From assembly GCF_048571125.1 (NCBI RefSeq), contig NZ_CP182343.1:1240001-1304000 (forward strand): a DNA stretch of 64,000 bases, read 5' to 3'. Positions within the stretch are counted from its first letter, which is position 1. The number at the start of each line of letters is the position of its first letter. The notes below the pieces were generated by a model that saw only the letters and a program-made list of their open reading frames with translations, was not told where the DNA came from and ran no database searches. This document shows, one piece after another, positions 33,601-42,092 of the stretch. This stretch comes from Arcobacter siniprincipis (lineage in GTDB: Bacteria; Campylobacterota; Campylobacteria; Campylobacterales; Arcobacteraceae). A program made the position numbers and the translations under genes.

Positions 33601-34389
33601 TTAACATGAAAGTGCTTGAAAACCAGAACCTATAATGTTAGCTATAAAATTAATAATTTCCGTCGTAATTCGAGCTTTATTAAATATAATATCACACAAA
33701 AATAAAAAAACTATTCCCATATACATTAAGTAAAAATATCCAAAAAAATCTTGGTAAATAATGTTATAAAACCAATCTTGCTCAAAAATATAAAAATAAC
33801 TACAAATAATTGTTGATAAGAATAGTAGTCCAGCTACTAAAGTAATTTGTGCATTTGCTTTGGATTTAAAAAAAAGTAAAATTAAGGTAATAAGAAAGAA
33901 TACTAAATTACTTCCCGAAAATATTCTAAAGTCATTTATAATACTTTGAACTATTTGCATATATTTCATTTTCATAAAATTAGTAATTTTGTCATTTGCT
34001 TTTTGCAAATTTAAAATAGTTATATCAAATACACTTACTAGAAATTTAGAATATTTATTTCTACATTCACAATTGAGGTCTTGCATTATTACAACAGTTG
34101 AAGCTATTTTCTGAGTTAAGTTATCTTTTAGTGCCAATTCTAATTTATTTATTTTTACATAATTCTTTTCATAAAATTTTTGAGAAAATTTTATTAATTT
34201 ATTATCACTTGAACTTTCCCCTAAATTATCAATTATTTCATTTGTATGATATTGAATTTGTTTTTTAATAAAACCTGTGGCATGTTTTTCTATTTTATAA
34301 GGAGAGGTAAAACTATATATAAAAATTGCACAAAATAAAATTGTGCCAAAGAGCAAAAATATTTTAAGAGTATTATTTAATCTTATCAT
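33601..34389 (-). CDS. hypothetical membrane protein
   Basis: I do not recognise this 262-residue protein. It has an N-terminal membrane helix (about 9-27), a helical soluble region (about 30-160) with a CEC motif in LNCECRNKYS, then three hydrophobic segments (about 162-178, 184-203 and 220-240) and a Gly-containing C-terminal tail ending in Cys. Start is ATG with no strong ribosome site. It stands alone, convergent to leuA and divergent from the alkylation repair gene. The reading frame is long, uses normal codons and has a consistent helix layout, so it is probably real. Confidence 0.6.
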   Translation of the reverse strand: MIRLNNTLKIFLLFGTILFCAIFIYSFTSPYKIEKHATGFIKKQIQYHTNEIIDNLGESSSDNKLIKFSQKFYEKNYVKINKLELALKDNLTQKIASTVVIMQDLNCECRNKYSKFLVSVFDITILNLQKANDKITNFMKMKYMQIVQSIINDFRIFSGSNLVFFLITLILLFFKSKANAQITLVAGLLFLSTIICSYFYIFEQDWFYNIIYQDFFGYFYLMYMGIVFLFLCDIIFNKARITTEIINFIANIIGSGFQALSC

Positions 34390-34550
34390 TTTAAACCAAT
34401 ATTTAGTTAATTATTTATTAAACAAATATTTTATATAAAACACACTTAAAATCATAAAAGAGCTATTCTTATAAAATATAACAATCTGAAATAAAAATCA
34501 TAATTTACAAAAAGTTATTATAAGATAAAATAAAAAATTTGGATGCAATA

Positions 34551-35636
34551 ATGGCAGAACAACTAAAAAATGTATATACAAAAGAGTATATAAAAAATCT
34601 AGCTTTTAAAATAAAAGAAAACTATAAAGAGTTTGATAGCGATAGTTTTATAAACTCTATAATTAACTCCACTTGGGAAAACCTTGAGTTAAAGATGCGA
34701 ATGCGACATATTGCAATTACACTTAGTACTTATTTACCATTGCCTTATAAAAAGCAACTTGAAATATTAAAACCTGCATCAAAAGATTTTAGTGGATTTG
34801 AAGCAATGTTTTTTCAAGACTTTGTGGAAGTTTATGGATTAGATGATTTTGAGAACTCTATGGATGCACTAGAAGTCTTTACAATTGATTCTAGTTCTGA
34901 GTTTGCAATAAGAGCATTTATCTTGAAGTATGAAGATAAAACTATGCAACAAATGAAACTTTGGGCTAAAAGTTCAAATGAACATATTAGAAGACTTGCC
35001 AGTGAGGGGTGTCGTCCTAGACTTCCTTGGGCTGTGGCACTTCCTAGATTTAAAGCAAATCCATCAAAGGTCTTTGAGATAATTGAACTTCTTAAAAATG
35101 ACCCTTCTAAATATGTACAAAAATCTGTAGCAAACAATCTTAATGATATCTCAAAAGATAATCCAGAACTTGTAATTGAGTTTGTTAAAAAGAACCTTGG
35201 AGTTTCCAAAGAGCTTGATTGGATATGTAAGCATGCTTCAAGAACACTGCTTAAAAAGGGTGATGAAAAAGTATTGGAGTTATTTTCTTTTGGAAAATCA
35301 CATCATATAGATATTTCTAATTTTATTTGCGATGAACTTGTAAAAGTTGATGATTATTTAAATTTCTCCTTTGAAGTTGTTTCAGATGAAGAACTTGGGA
35401 ATATTAGAGTTGAGTATGGAATGTATTATTTAAAATCAAATAGGGCACATAACAAAAAAGTTTTTATGATAAGTCAAAATGAGGTAAAATCAAATAATAA
35501 AAAGTTTATAAAAAAACAAAGCTTTAAAAATATGACTACTAGAAAACACTATTTAGGCAAACACTATATTTCTATTATAATAAATGGTAAAGAGATGATA
35601 AAAAAGGAATTTATTTTAGATGACACCTGCAATTAG
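34551..35636 (+). CDS. DNA alkylation repair protein, HEAT-like (AlkC/AlkD type)
   Basis: A 361-residue all-helical protein. The block KLWAKSSNEHIRRLASEGCRPRLPWAVAL and LLKNDPSKYVQKSVANNLNDISKDNPELVIEF are typical of the HEAT-repeat DNA glycosylases that remove 3-methyladenine and similar alkylated bases without base flipping. The start at 34551 is preferred over an in-frame TTG at 34539; GGATG lies upstream. The C-terminal 80 residues (about 285-361) are an extra beta-rich segment seen in the AlkC branch. The stop lies 17 nt inside the next gene, indicating coupling with YbaK. Confidence 0.83.
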   Translation: MAEQLKNVYTKEYIKNLAFKIKENYKEFDSDSFINSIINSTWENLELKMRMRHIAITLSTYLPLPYKKQLEILKPASKDFSGFEAMFFQDFVEVYGLDDFENSMDALEVFTIDSSSEFAIRAFILKYEDKTMQQMKLWAKSSNEHIRRLASEGCRPRLPWAVALPRFKANPSKVFEIIELLKNDPSKYVQKSVANNLNDISKDNPELVIEFVKKNLGVSKELDWICKHASRTLLKKGDEKVLELFSFGKSHHIDISNFICDELVKVDDYLNFSFEVVSDEELGNIRVEYGMYYLKSNRAHNKKVFMISQNEVKSNNKKFIKKQSFKNMTTRKHYLGKHYISIIINGKEMIKKEFILDDTCN

Positions 35637-36087
35637 ATTACTTAAAAAGAATAAATGTGATTTTAAAATACATAAATATGACCATGACCCAGCTTGCACA
35701 AATTTTGGGGAAGAAGCAGTTATTAAATTAAACCTTGATAAGAATAGAGTATTTAAAACATTATTAGTAGAACTAACACCAAAAGAGTTAATTGTTTGTG
35801 TAATACCTGTATCTAAACAACTAAGTTTGAAAGATGTAGCAAATGCATTTAAAGTAAAAAAAGCACAAATGGCAGATAAAGATGAAGCTCAAAAAGTCAC
35901 AGGATACTTACTTGGTGGAATATCACCTTTGGGACAGAAAAAAAGATTAAAAACTCTTGTTGATGAAAGTGCATTTAATTATGAGACTATCTTTGTAAGT
36001 GGTGGTAAAAGAGGTTTAGATATTGAATTAAAAGCAGAAGATATTGTAAGCTTAGTTGGCGCCCAAAAATTTCTTATTAGTACTTAG
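35620..36087 (+). CDS. ybaK: Cys-tRNA(Pro)/Cys-tRNA(Cys) deacylase, YbaK/EbsC family
   Basis: A 155-residue trans-editing enzyme. The N-terminus TPAIRLLKKNKCDFKIHKYDHDP, the KTLLVEL strand, KKAQMADKDEAQKVTGYLLGGISPLGQKK and the final SGGKRGLDIELKAEDIV match the family. YbaK hydrolyses Cys-tRNA(Pro) formed by mischarging prolyl-tRNA synthetase. The conserved substrate Lys and the GGISP loop are present. Start overlaps the 3' end of the alkylation repair gene by 17 nt; the functional link between the two is not obvious. Confidence 0.92.
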   Translation: MTPAIRLLKKNKCDFKIHKYDHDPACTNFGEEAVIKLNLDKNRVFKTLLVELTPKELIVCVIPVSKQLSLKDVANAFKVKKAQMADKDEAQKVTGYLLGGISPLGQKKRLKTLVDESAFNYETIFVSGGKRGLDIELKAEDIVSLVGAQKFLIST

Positions 36088-36148
36088 GTTTAACTTCTCT
36101 TTAATCTTTTGCATGTAGTATTATATAAAGAAAAACGAAAGGATTTAT

Positions 36149-39100
36149 ATGACTTCTTCAGATATGAATGCAGTATGTTCTCAATTATTGAAACCCGAAG
36201 ATTTAGAGATTTCCGATGAGTTGTTCAGTCAAGTTCAAACAGACAAAATTGTTACAAACATAATAAAAGAAAAGAATTCCATTGATATAAAGATATTTTC
36301 TATTCACCAGTTATATTTGTCTTTAGTTACTCCAATATTACATGATATTGGTTTTTTGATTATTGATGAAGTTACTTATAATGTTCAAAATGGAAAAGAT
36401 CAAATTTTTGTTTCAAGGTTTAATCTAAAGTTACAAAAAGATGATGATATAGACAAAATATTAAATGCTAAAAATAATTTAGAAAATGTTATTACAAAAG
36501 TTATAAGTGATGAATGTATTCAACACTCAAGGGTATTTTCATTGGTTTATAATGAAAACTTTGATGAAAGAAAGATAAGTTTAGTAAGAGCGATGATTGA
36601 ATACATTGATCAAGCAGTTCTCACTATAAATTCTGCAACGATTTTAAATATATATATTACCCATCACGATATTACTAAGCTTTTTGTAGACTATTTTTAC
36701 ATAAAGTTTGACCCCAGTGTTAAAAAAAGAGACTCTAAGTTAAAAGATTTAAAAGAAAAAATAGAAGAAAAAATTAAGCAAATACCTCAAATAATTGATG
36801 ATAAGATTTTAAAATTGACTTTGTCATTTTTGGATTCTCTTCTAAGAACAAGTTATTTTTTAGATAAAGAAACAATTGCTTTTAAAATAAATACAGCAGA
36901 GTTTGGAGAAAACCTTAAAGGATTGCAACCAAATTTAGAGAATTTTATTTATCATGAATCTTTTTTTGGTATTCATTTAAGAATGACAAATATCTCAAGA
37001 GGTGGTCTTAGATGGAGTGATAGACATGATGATTATAGACAAGAGATAAAATCTCTTATGATTACCCAAGAGGGTAAAAATTCTATTATTATTCCTGATG
37101 GTGCTAAGGGTGGATTTGTAATAAATAAAGATACTACAGAAGTCACAAAAGAGTATTTTAAAGAAGTATATACAATGTTTATCAATGCCAATCTTGACTT
37201 AGTAGATAATATGGTTGATGGTAAAGTTGTAAAAGATAAAAATCTTGTTTGTTATGATGGAGATGATGCCTATTTTGTAGTTGCTGCTGATAAAGGAACT
37301 GCTGCTATGAGTGATGTGGCAAATGAGATTGCTATTAGCAGAGGTTTTTGGTTGGGTGATGCTTTTGCAAGTGGTGGAAGTAATGGATATGGACATAAAG
37401 AGCTAGGAATTACTGCTCGAGGATCACTTAGATCAAGTGAAAGATTCTTTATTGAAGAGGGTATTGATATTTACAAAGATAATATAACTGTCATGGGGAT
37501 TGGATCTATGAATGGTGATGTTTTTGGAAATGGCCTTATCGAATCAGATAAATTTATTCTTTATGGTGCTATTGGACATAAAGAGATTTTTGTTGACCCA
37601 ACTCCAGATCCTATTCAAAGTTTCAAAGAGAGAAAAAGACTTTTTGAATCTAAAAATGGAAGTTGGAAAAATTATAACAAAAAATTAATTTCACAAGGTG
37701 GTGGAGTATTTTTAAGAAGTGAAAAAGAGATAGAACTAACACCAGAAATTAAAAAGCTTGTGGGAACAACAAGAAAAGTAGTTAGTGGAGAAGAACTTTG
37801 TATTATGCTTCTTACTATGCCAGTGGATTTATTGTTTAATGGAGGAGTTGGAACTTATGTAAAAGCAAGTGATGAAAACTCATTAGATATAGGTGATAAG
37901 CAAAATGAAGCGGTAAGAGTTGATGCAAATAATTTAAAAGCAAAAATTGTTTGTGAGGGTGGGAACTTAGGATTTACACAAAAAGCAAGAATAGAGTATG
38001 CTTTAGGTGGAGGAAGAATCAATATTGATGGAATCGATAATGCAGCAGGAGTTGATACTTCTGATCATGAAGTAAATCTAAAGATTTTATTAAATATGAT
38101 TAGCAATAATGAAAATATTTGTAAAGAAGATTCCCAAGCAACTTTAAACTCAATGACAGAACAAGTTGTAAAATTAGTTTTGGATAGTAATTACAATCAA
38201 GCCTTGTCTATATCTATTGATGAAAGATTTTCAAGAAAGTATTTAAATGACTTTTTAAAAGTAATTGAAGTATTGGATAATAATATACCAGCTTTTAATA
38301 GAGCAGCTTTTCATATTCCCAAAAATGAAAATATAAATGAGATAATAGATATAAGTGGCTCAATAGTAAGACCAGTATTGTGTTCACTTTTATCTTATTC
38401 TAAAATATTTCTAAAAAAAGTATTACTTGAATCAACTTTAGTAGATGACCAATTTGCCTTGCAGTTCTTATATAGATATTTTCCAAAATCATTTGTTGGA
38501 GCCTATGAACATGAGATAATAAATCATCCACTAAAAAGAGAAATTATTGCAACTATGATGGCTGATATAATTGTAAATGCCCAAGGAAGTACTTTTGTTA
38601 GCGATTATGAAAAATTAGGAAATGAAAGATATTTATTAAAAATCAAATCATATTTAGTAGCAAAACAACTATTTGGAGCTAAAGAAATACGAGAAAAAAT
38701 CTATCAACAAGATTATATTATGAATGTTGATGAACAATATAAATTAATCAATAAATTAGAATATATTTTATATGCAAGTACTAAATGGATGGTTAAATAT
38801 CTTAAAAAGAATCAGTTAGATGCTACACATATTTTAGATCATAAAGATGAACTTTTTGATTTACTAAAAGAAGTGCATACTCAAAAAGTAGAAAAACTAA
38901 TTGATAAGGATGAACAATTTAATCTTTTCTTTTCTGTAATTGATTATCTTAGATTTGCGATTCCTGCTATAGTAATAAAAGAGAGTACAAATCACTCATT
39001 TAAAGATGTGATTATATTATTTTACTCTCTTATACATGAGTTTAATATCTTAGACATTATTTTCTCACTTAATAAAGTAGAAATAACTTCTAAAAATGAT

Positions 39101-39343
39101 ATGGTTCTGAGAAATCAAGTTTTACAATTCATTGAGTTTATTGTTGTTCATTACACTAAAAAAGTATTGAATTTTCAAAGGTTAAATGAAGAACCAGCTG
39201 TAGCTTTTACAAATTTTATAAATAATGAAAGTGAATCATTTTATAAAGTAAGAGAAAATCTTGATCTATTTCTTACAAAAGATAATAAGGATATTAAAGA
39301 AATAGCAATTACTGTTAATCAAATGATGGTCTCTTTGTTATAA
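36149..39343 (+). CDS. NAD-specific glutamate dehydrogenase, large type
   Basis: A 1064-residue enzyme with the NAD-GDH catalytic core at about 270-700: HLRMTNISRGGLRWSDRHDDYRQEIKSLM, the substrate lysine motif NSIIIPDGAKGGFVI, and a later Rossmann part with GSMNGDVFGNGL and VCEGGNLGFTQKARIEYALGGGRINIDGIDNAAG. It deaminates glutamate to 2-oxoglutarate with NAD, a catabolic step that fits amino-acid-using Campylobacterota. It is shorter than the roughly 1600-residue proteobacterial form, with a reduced N-terminal regulatory region. AAAGGA precedes the ATG. It may serve nitrogen release from glutamate produced by the ectoine aminotransferase, which is inference. Confidence 0.9.
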   Translation: MTSSDMNAVCSQLLKPEDLEISDELFSQVQTDKIVTNIIKEKNSIDIKIFSIHQLYLSLVTPILHDIGFLIIDEVTYNVQNGKDQIFVSRFNLKLQKDDDIDKILNAKNNLENVITKVISDECIQHSRVFSLVYNENFDERKISLVRAMIEYIDQAVLTINSATILNIYITHHDITKLFVDYFYIKFDPSVKKRDSKLKDLKEKIEEKIKQIPQIIDDKILKLTLSFLDSLLRTSYFLDKETIAFKINTAEFGENLKGLQPNLENFIYHESFFGIHLRMTNISRGGLRWSDRHDDYRQEIKSLMITQEGKNSIIIPDGAKGGFVINKDTTEVTKEYFKEVYTMFINANLDLVDNMVDGKVVKDKNLVCYDGDDAYFVVAADKGTAAMSDVANEIAISRGFWLGDAFASGGSNGYGHKELGITARGSLRSSERFFIEEGIDIYKDNITVMGIGSMNGDVFGNGLIESDKFILYGAIGHKEIFVDPTPDPIQSFKERKRLFESKNGSWKNYNKKLISQGGGVFLRSEKEIELTPEIKKLVGTTRKVVSGEELCIMLLTMPVDLLFNGGVGTYVKASDENSLDIGDKQNEAVRVDANNLKAKIVCEGGNLGFTQKARIEYALGGGRINIDGIDNAAGVDTSDHEVNLKILLNMISNNENICKEDSQATLNSMTEQVVKLVLDSNYNQALSISIDERFSRKYLNDFLKVIEVLDNNIPAFNRAAFHIPKNENINEIIDISGSIVRPVLCSLLSYSKIFLKKVLLESTLVDDQFALQFLYRYFPKSFVGAYEHEIINHPLKREIIATMMADIIVNAQGSTFVSDYEKLGNERYLLKIKSYLVAKQLFGAKEIREKIYQQDYIMNVDEQYKLINKLEYILYASTKWMVKYLKKNQLDATHILDHKDELFDLLKEVHTQKVEKLIDKDEQFNLFFSVIDYLRFAIPAIVIKESTNHSFKDVIILFYSLIHEFNILDIIFSLNKVEITSKNDMVLRNQVLQFIEFIVVHYTKKVLNFQRLNEEPAVAFTNFINNESESFYKVRENLDLFLTKDNKDIKEIAITVNQMMVSLL

Positions 39344-39378
39344 GCTGAGATTATAACTTTTTGTTAACAAAACTGATG

Positions 39379-39384
39379 TATAAT
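39379..39384 (+). promoter_or_regulatory. -10 box before the small membrane protein gene
   Basis: TATAAT preceded by TG at one base distance (TGATGTATAAT), 26 nt before the start codon. A palindrome TTTTGTTAACAAAA (39359-39372) lies just upstream and could be an operator or a weak terminator for the dehydrogenase gene. Confidence 0.5.
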
Positions 39385-39410
39385 AATTGAAAAGAATAAA
39401 AGGATTAATT

Positions 39411-39626
39411 ATGAAAAGTAATATGAATAATGAACCAAGTTTAAATAAAATAGATGATTACAATGGAAAAGAATCAAAAAGTAAAAGAAACACAATAAGA
39501 CTTGTGATAATAGCTCTTTTAGTTTTTGGATGCATTTATTCATTTTTTAGATATGAGAATAATCAAGTAAATGATTATGTAGGAACACCTGAAAAACCAG
39601 GAATCAACACAACCAAAGGGAAATAA
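39411..39626 (+). CDS. small single-helix membrane protein
   Basis: A 71-residue protein with a polar lysine-rich N-terminus, one membrane helix (about 34-50, RLVIIALLVFGCIYSFF) and a short tail. The start at 39411 is taken because AAAGGA lies 6 nt upstream; an ATG at 39387 has none. No family is recognised. It is followed directly by the TTG of the SagB-like gene with no gap, so the two are one operon, and it might anchor or assist that enzyme. Confidence 0.65.
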   Translation: MKSNMNNEPSLNKIDDYNGKESKSKRNTIRLVIIALLVFGCIYSFFRYENNQVNDYVGTPEKPGINTTKGK

Positions 39627-40901
39627 TTGTTTCAAGACTTTTTTGAATATCATCAACAAACTAAACACTCATACTATTCTGTTAGAAGTAACCCTAACAG
39701 AATAGATTGGGACAATCCTCCTTTTAGATTTAAGCCTTATTTTGAGAGTAAAAGAGTTGTTTTAGATTTAGAAAAAGAGAATCACAGATTTATTTATCAA
39801 AGTGCTGGAATAACTGCTAAAAAAACTTATCCAGGAGTTGAGTATTATCTAAGAATAATACCTAGTGCAGGAGCACTCTATCCTAATGAAATCTATTTTC
39901 AAAGTAGAAATAACCAAGGTATTGATGATGGAATTTATCATTATGATAGTTCTTCAAATTCTATAGAACTGTTAAATCCTATTGAAGATGATGGATTAGA
40001 TCCATATTTTGGATATGAAAAAAAACAAAATGGATTTATTTTTTTAGTTTCATCTGTATATTATCGTTCATCTTGGAAATACAAGAATAGAGGATTTCGT
40101 TATTGTTTACTTGATGCTGGACATATTTTAGGGGCACTTGAAGCTTCTTCTTATGTTTTTTCAAAGCCTTATGAGATAAGGTACGATTTTGATAAAGAGT
40201 CTTTAAATAAAATGTTTGGTTTTGATAGTGATGAGTTTTTTACTTCTGCTTTTTTAGTAACTTTTCCTACAAATAAAGAGGTAAAAAAATCAGATTTTAA
40301 ATTGAATTATGCCTCTGCTACTGGAGATTTTGTTGAAAATGAATTGATTGAGTATGCATATAAAGATAGTTTACCTATTCTAAATAAACAAGCACAAAAT
40401 TCTTCTGCAAGTTTTAATTATAACAAAGAAGTTTTTCAAGAAACTATTTTAAATAGAAGATCCATAAGAGAGTTTAATCAAGGCTCTATGAGTAAAATAG
40501 AATTTGAAATGATAATGAAAAATATTAAAGATAATATTATAAGTGATTGTGAGGAAGAAGTTGAGATTTATTATGTAATAAACAGAGTAAAAGATATGAT
40601 TCTAGGTCTTTATCTTGACGATAAAATTATAAAAGAGGGTGACTTAAAACAAAAAGCTGGATATTTGTGCCTAGAGCAAGATTTAGGTAAAAGTTCTGCT
40701 GTTACATTCTTTTTAACAACAAAATCAAAAAATTACCAAGCTGCTTATCAAAAAGCAGGAATTATCGGACATAGATTATATTTAGCTTCAAATTACTTGG
40801 GATATGGTTGTAGCGGAATAGGTGCTTATTATGATGATGAAGTATGTGAGTTTATAGGTGATAATACAATGGTTTTATATGCTTTAGCTATTGGAAAATA
40901 G
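39627..40901 (+). CDS. SagB/ThcOx-family nitroreductase-like dehydrogenase
   Basis: A 424-residue protein with a TTG start right after the preceding stop codon (AAAGGGAAA upstream). It has two nitroreductase-like halves. The first has IPSAGALYPNEIYFQS, GIYHYDSSSNSIELL and the RYCLLDAGHILGALEASS helix; the second begins ILNRRSIREFNQGSMSKIEFEMIM and ends GIIGHRLYLASNYLGYGCSGIGAYYDDEVCEFIG. SagB-type enzymes are FMN dehydrogenases; some oxidise azolines in peptide natural products, many stand-alone ones are uncharacterised. No cyclodehydratase or precursor peptide gene is evident nearby, so a role in peptide modification is not supported beyond the small upstream protein. Confidence 0.85.
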   Translation: MFQDFFEYHQQTKHSYYSVRSNPNRIDWDNPPFRFKPYFESKRVVLDLEKENHRFIYQSAGITAKKTYPGVEYYLRIIPSAGALYPNEIYFQSRNNQGIDDGIYHYDSSSNSIELLNPIEDDGLDPYFGYEKKQNGFIFLVSSVYYRSSWKYKNRGFRYCLLDAGHILGALEASSYVFSKPYEIRYDFDKESLNKMFGFDSDEFFTSAFLVTFPTNKEVKKSDFKLNYASATGDFVENELIEYAYKDSLPILNKQAQNSSASFNYNKEVFQETILNRRSIREFNQGSMSKIEFEMIMKNIKDNIISDCEEEVEIYYVINRVKDMILGLYLDDKIIKEGDLKQKAGYLCLEQDLGKSSAVTFFLTTKSKNYQAAYQKAGIIGHRLYLASNYLGYGCSGIGAYYDDEVCEFIGDNTMVLYALAIGK

Positions 40902-40914
40902 CTAAAGTATATAA

Positions 40915-41370
40915 TTACATTTTAAACATAGAGTGAGGTGAATCACTAGAATTTACCATCCAAATAGAAAAAATATCTATATACTCCCAAAATGATTTTT
41001 TTAACTCTTCATTTAAATTTGTCTCTTCAATTGCTTTTGCAAAATTTTCAAGCCAAATAACTCTTGCATTTGAGTCAATTTTAAAAGGAGAGTGTCTTGC
41101 TACCATTCTTGGTGCTCCTCTTGAGTGATCAAAATATCTAGGTCCTCCACAAATTTGTATAAAAAAATCAGCTGCATGTTTTTTAGCTGCATCAAGTCCT
41201 TCTTTTGTAGGAGGAAAGAGTCCTTTTATTTCTGTTTGTACTAAAAAATCATAGTGCTTGGCAATCATTTCTCTCATGCCTTCTTCTCCTAAAACTTCTA
41301 ATATCTTAGGGTTTGGTAAAGCTACATTTGGTCTTTGCCCAAATGCACCTTCTGTAATAGTATAATTCAT
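40915..41370 (-). CDS. truncated-hemoglobin-like globin
   Basis: A 151-residue globin. MREMIAKHYDFLVQTEIKGLFPP is the B helix region with a Tyr at the B10-like place; HAADFFIQICGGPRYFDHSRGAPRMVARHSPFKID holds the E-F region, and ARHSPF gives the proximal His; ARVIWLENFAKAIEE is the G helix. The pattern is closest to group II truncated hemoglobins, though the length allows an extended N-terminus. Such proteins bind oxygen or NO and are linked to NO detoxification or oxygen use in microaerophiles. The gene stands alone between convergent and divergent neighbours. Confidence 0.82.
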   Translation of the reverse strand: MNYTITEGAFGQRPNVALPNPKILEVLGEEGMREMIAKHYDFLVQTEIKGLFPPTKEGLDAAKKHAADFFIQICGGPRYFDHSRGAPRMVARHSPFKIDSNARVIWLENFAKAIEETNLNEELKKSFWEYIDIFSIWMVNSSDSPHSMFKM

Positions 41371-41466
41371 TATTTGCCTTTTTTCTTTTTAAAAGACTAT
41401 ACTACAACAGCTATGCTGAAAAAAAATATATGATATAATCATTAATTAATTTCTTAAGGAGTTACC

Positions 41467-41985
41467 ATGAAAAAAGTTTTTGTTTTAATATATAGTGCAC
41501 TTTCATCGCTTTTATTTTCCTCTTCATTACTTGCAAGTGATATAGAAGTTTCTTTTACTGATAAGAAATGGGATGGTCAAACAATTCCTTTAGATGAAGT
41601 ATGTTCAAATTATAATGTAGAAGCTGGAAGTACACCAGGTTTGTATATTGAAAACCTTCCAGATGGTGCTAAAAAAGTTATTTTAAAGTTCAATGATAAG
41701 ACTTTTACTAAAATGGATAATGGAGGACATGGTATATTATCTTTTGATATAGAAGAAGATTCTACTAATGTAGAAATTCCTCCTCAAATAGGAGAAACTT
41801 TCGAGTTAGATGAAAGTTTCTCCGTTCTAAAAGCACATACTGGAACAAGATTTGGGAAACAAGAAGGTGCCTATTTAGCTCCTTGCTCTGGTGGTAAGGG
41901 CAATACTTATACTGTTGACATCTCAATTTTAAATTCAGATGGTAAAGTTTTGGCTAGTAAAGAATTAATCTTAGGTAAGTATTAA
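41467..41985 (+). CDS. periplasmic PEBP-like (YbhB/YbcL) protein
   Basis: A 172-residue exported protein with a signal peptide (about 1-23, cut after LLA). The mature part has WDGQTIPLDEVCSNY, TPGLYIENLPDGAKKVILKFND, DNGGHGILSFDI and APCSGGKGNTYTVDISIL, which run parallel to the ligand-pocket strands of the phosphatidylethanolamine-binding protein family. The match is by layout and is moderate. Two Cys residues may form a disulfide. Start has TAAGGAG. No function can be assigned; a terminator follows. Confidence 0.6.
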   Translation: MKKVFVLIYSALSSLLFSSSLLASDIEVSFTDKKWDGQTIPLDEVCSNYNVEAGSTPGLYIENLPDGAKKVILKFNDKTFTKMDNGGHGILSFDIEEDSTNVEIPPQIGETFELDESFSVLKAHTGTRFGKQEGAYLAPCSGGKGNTYTVDISILNSDGKVLASKELILGKY

Positions 41986-42015
41986 TTAATTTAGTTATTT
42001 TAAGATTATTTATGT

Positions 42016-42047
42016 CAGAATGGTAACTCAAAGTAGTTACCATTTTG
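42016..42047 (+). terminator. terminator after the PEBP-like gene
   Basis: AATGGTAACT, loop CAAAGT, AGTTACCATT gives a 10-bp perfect stem that extends to 13 bp with one G-T pair. The T tail is short (TTT). Confidence 0.65.
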
Positions 42048-42092
42048 AGTATCTATATTAAATAATTCTATTTATCAAAAAAGAGGTTACTG

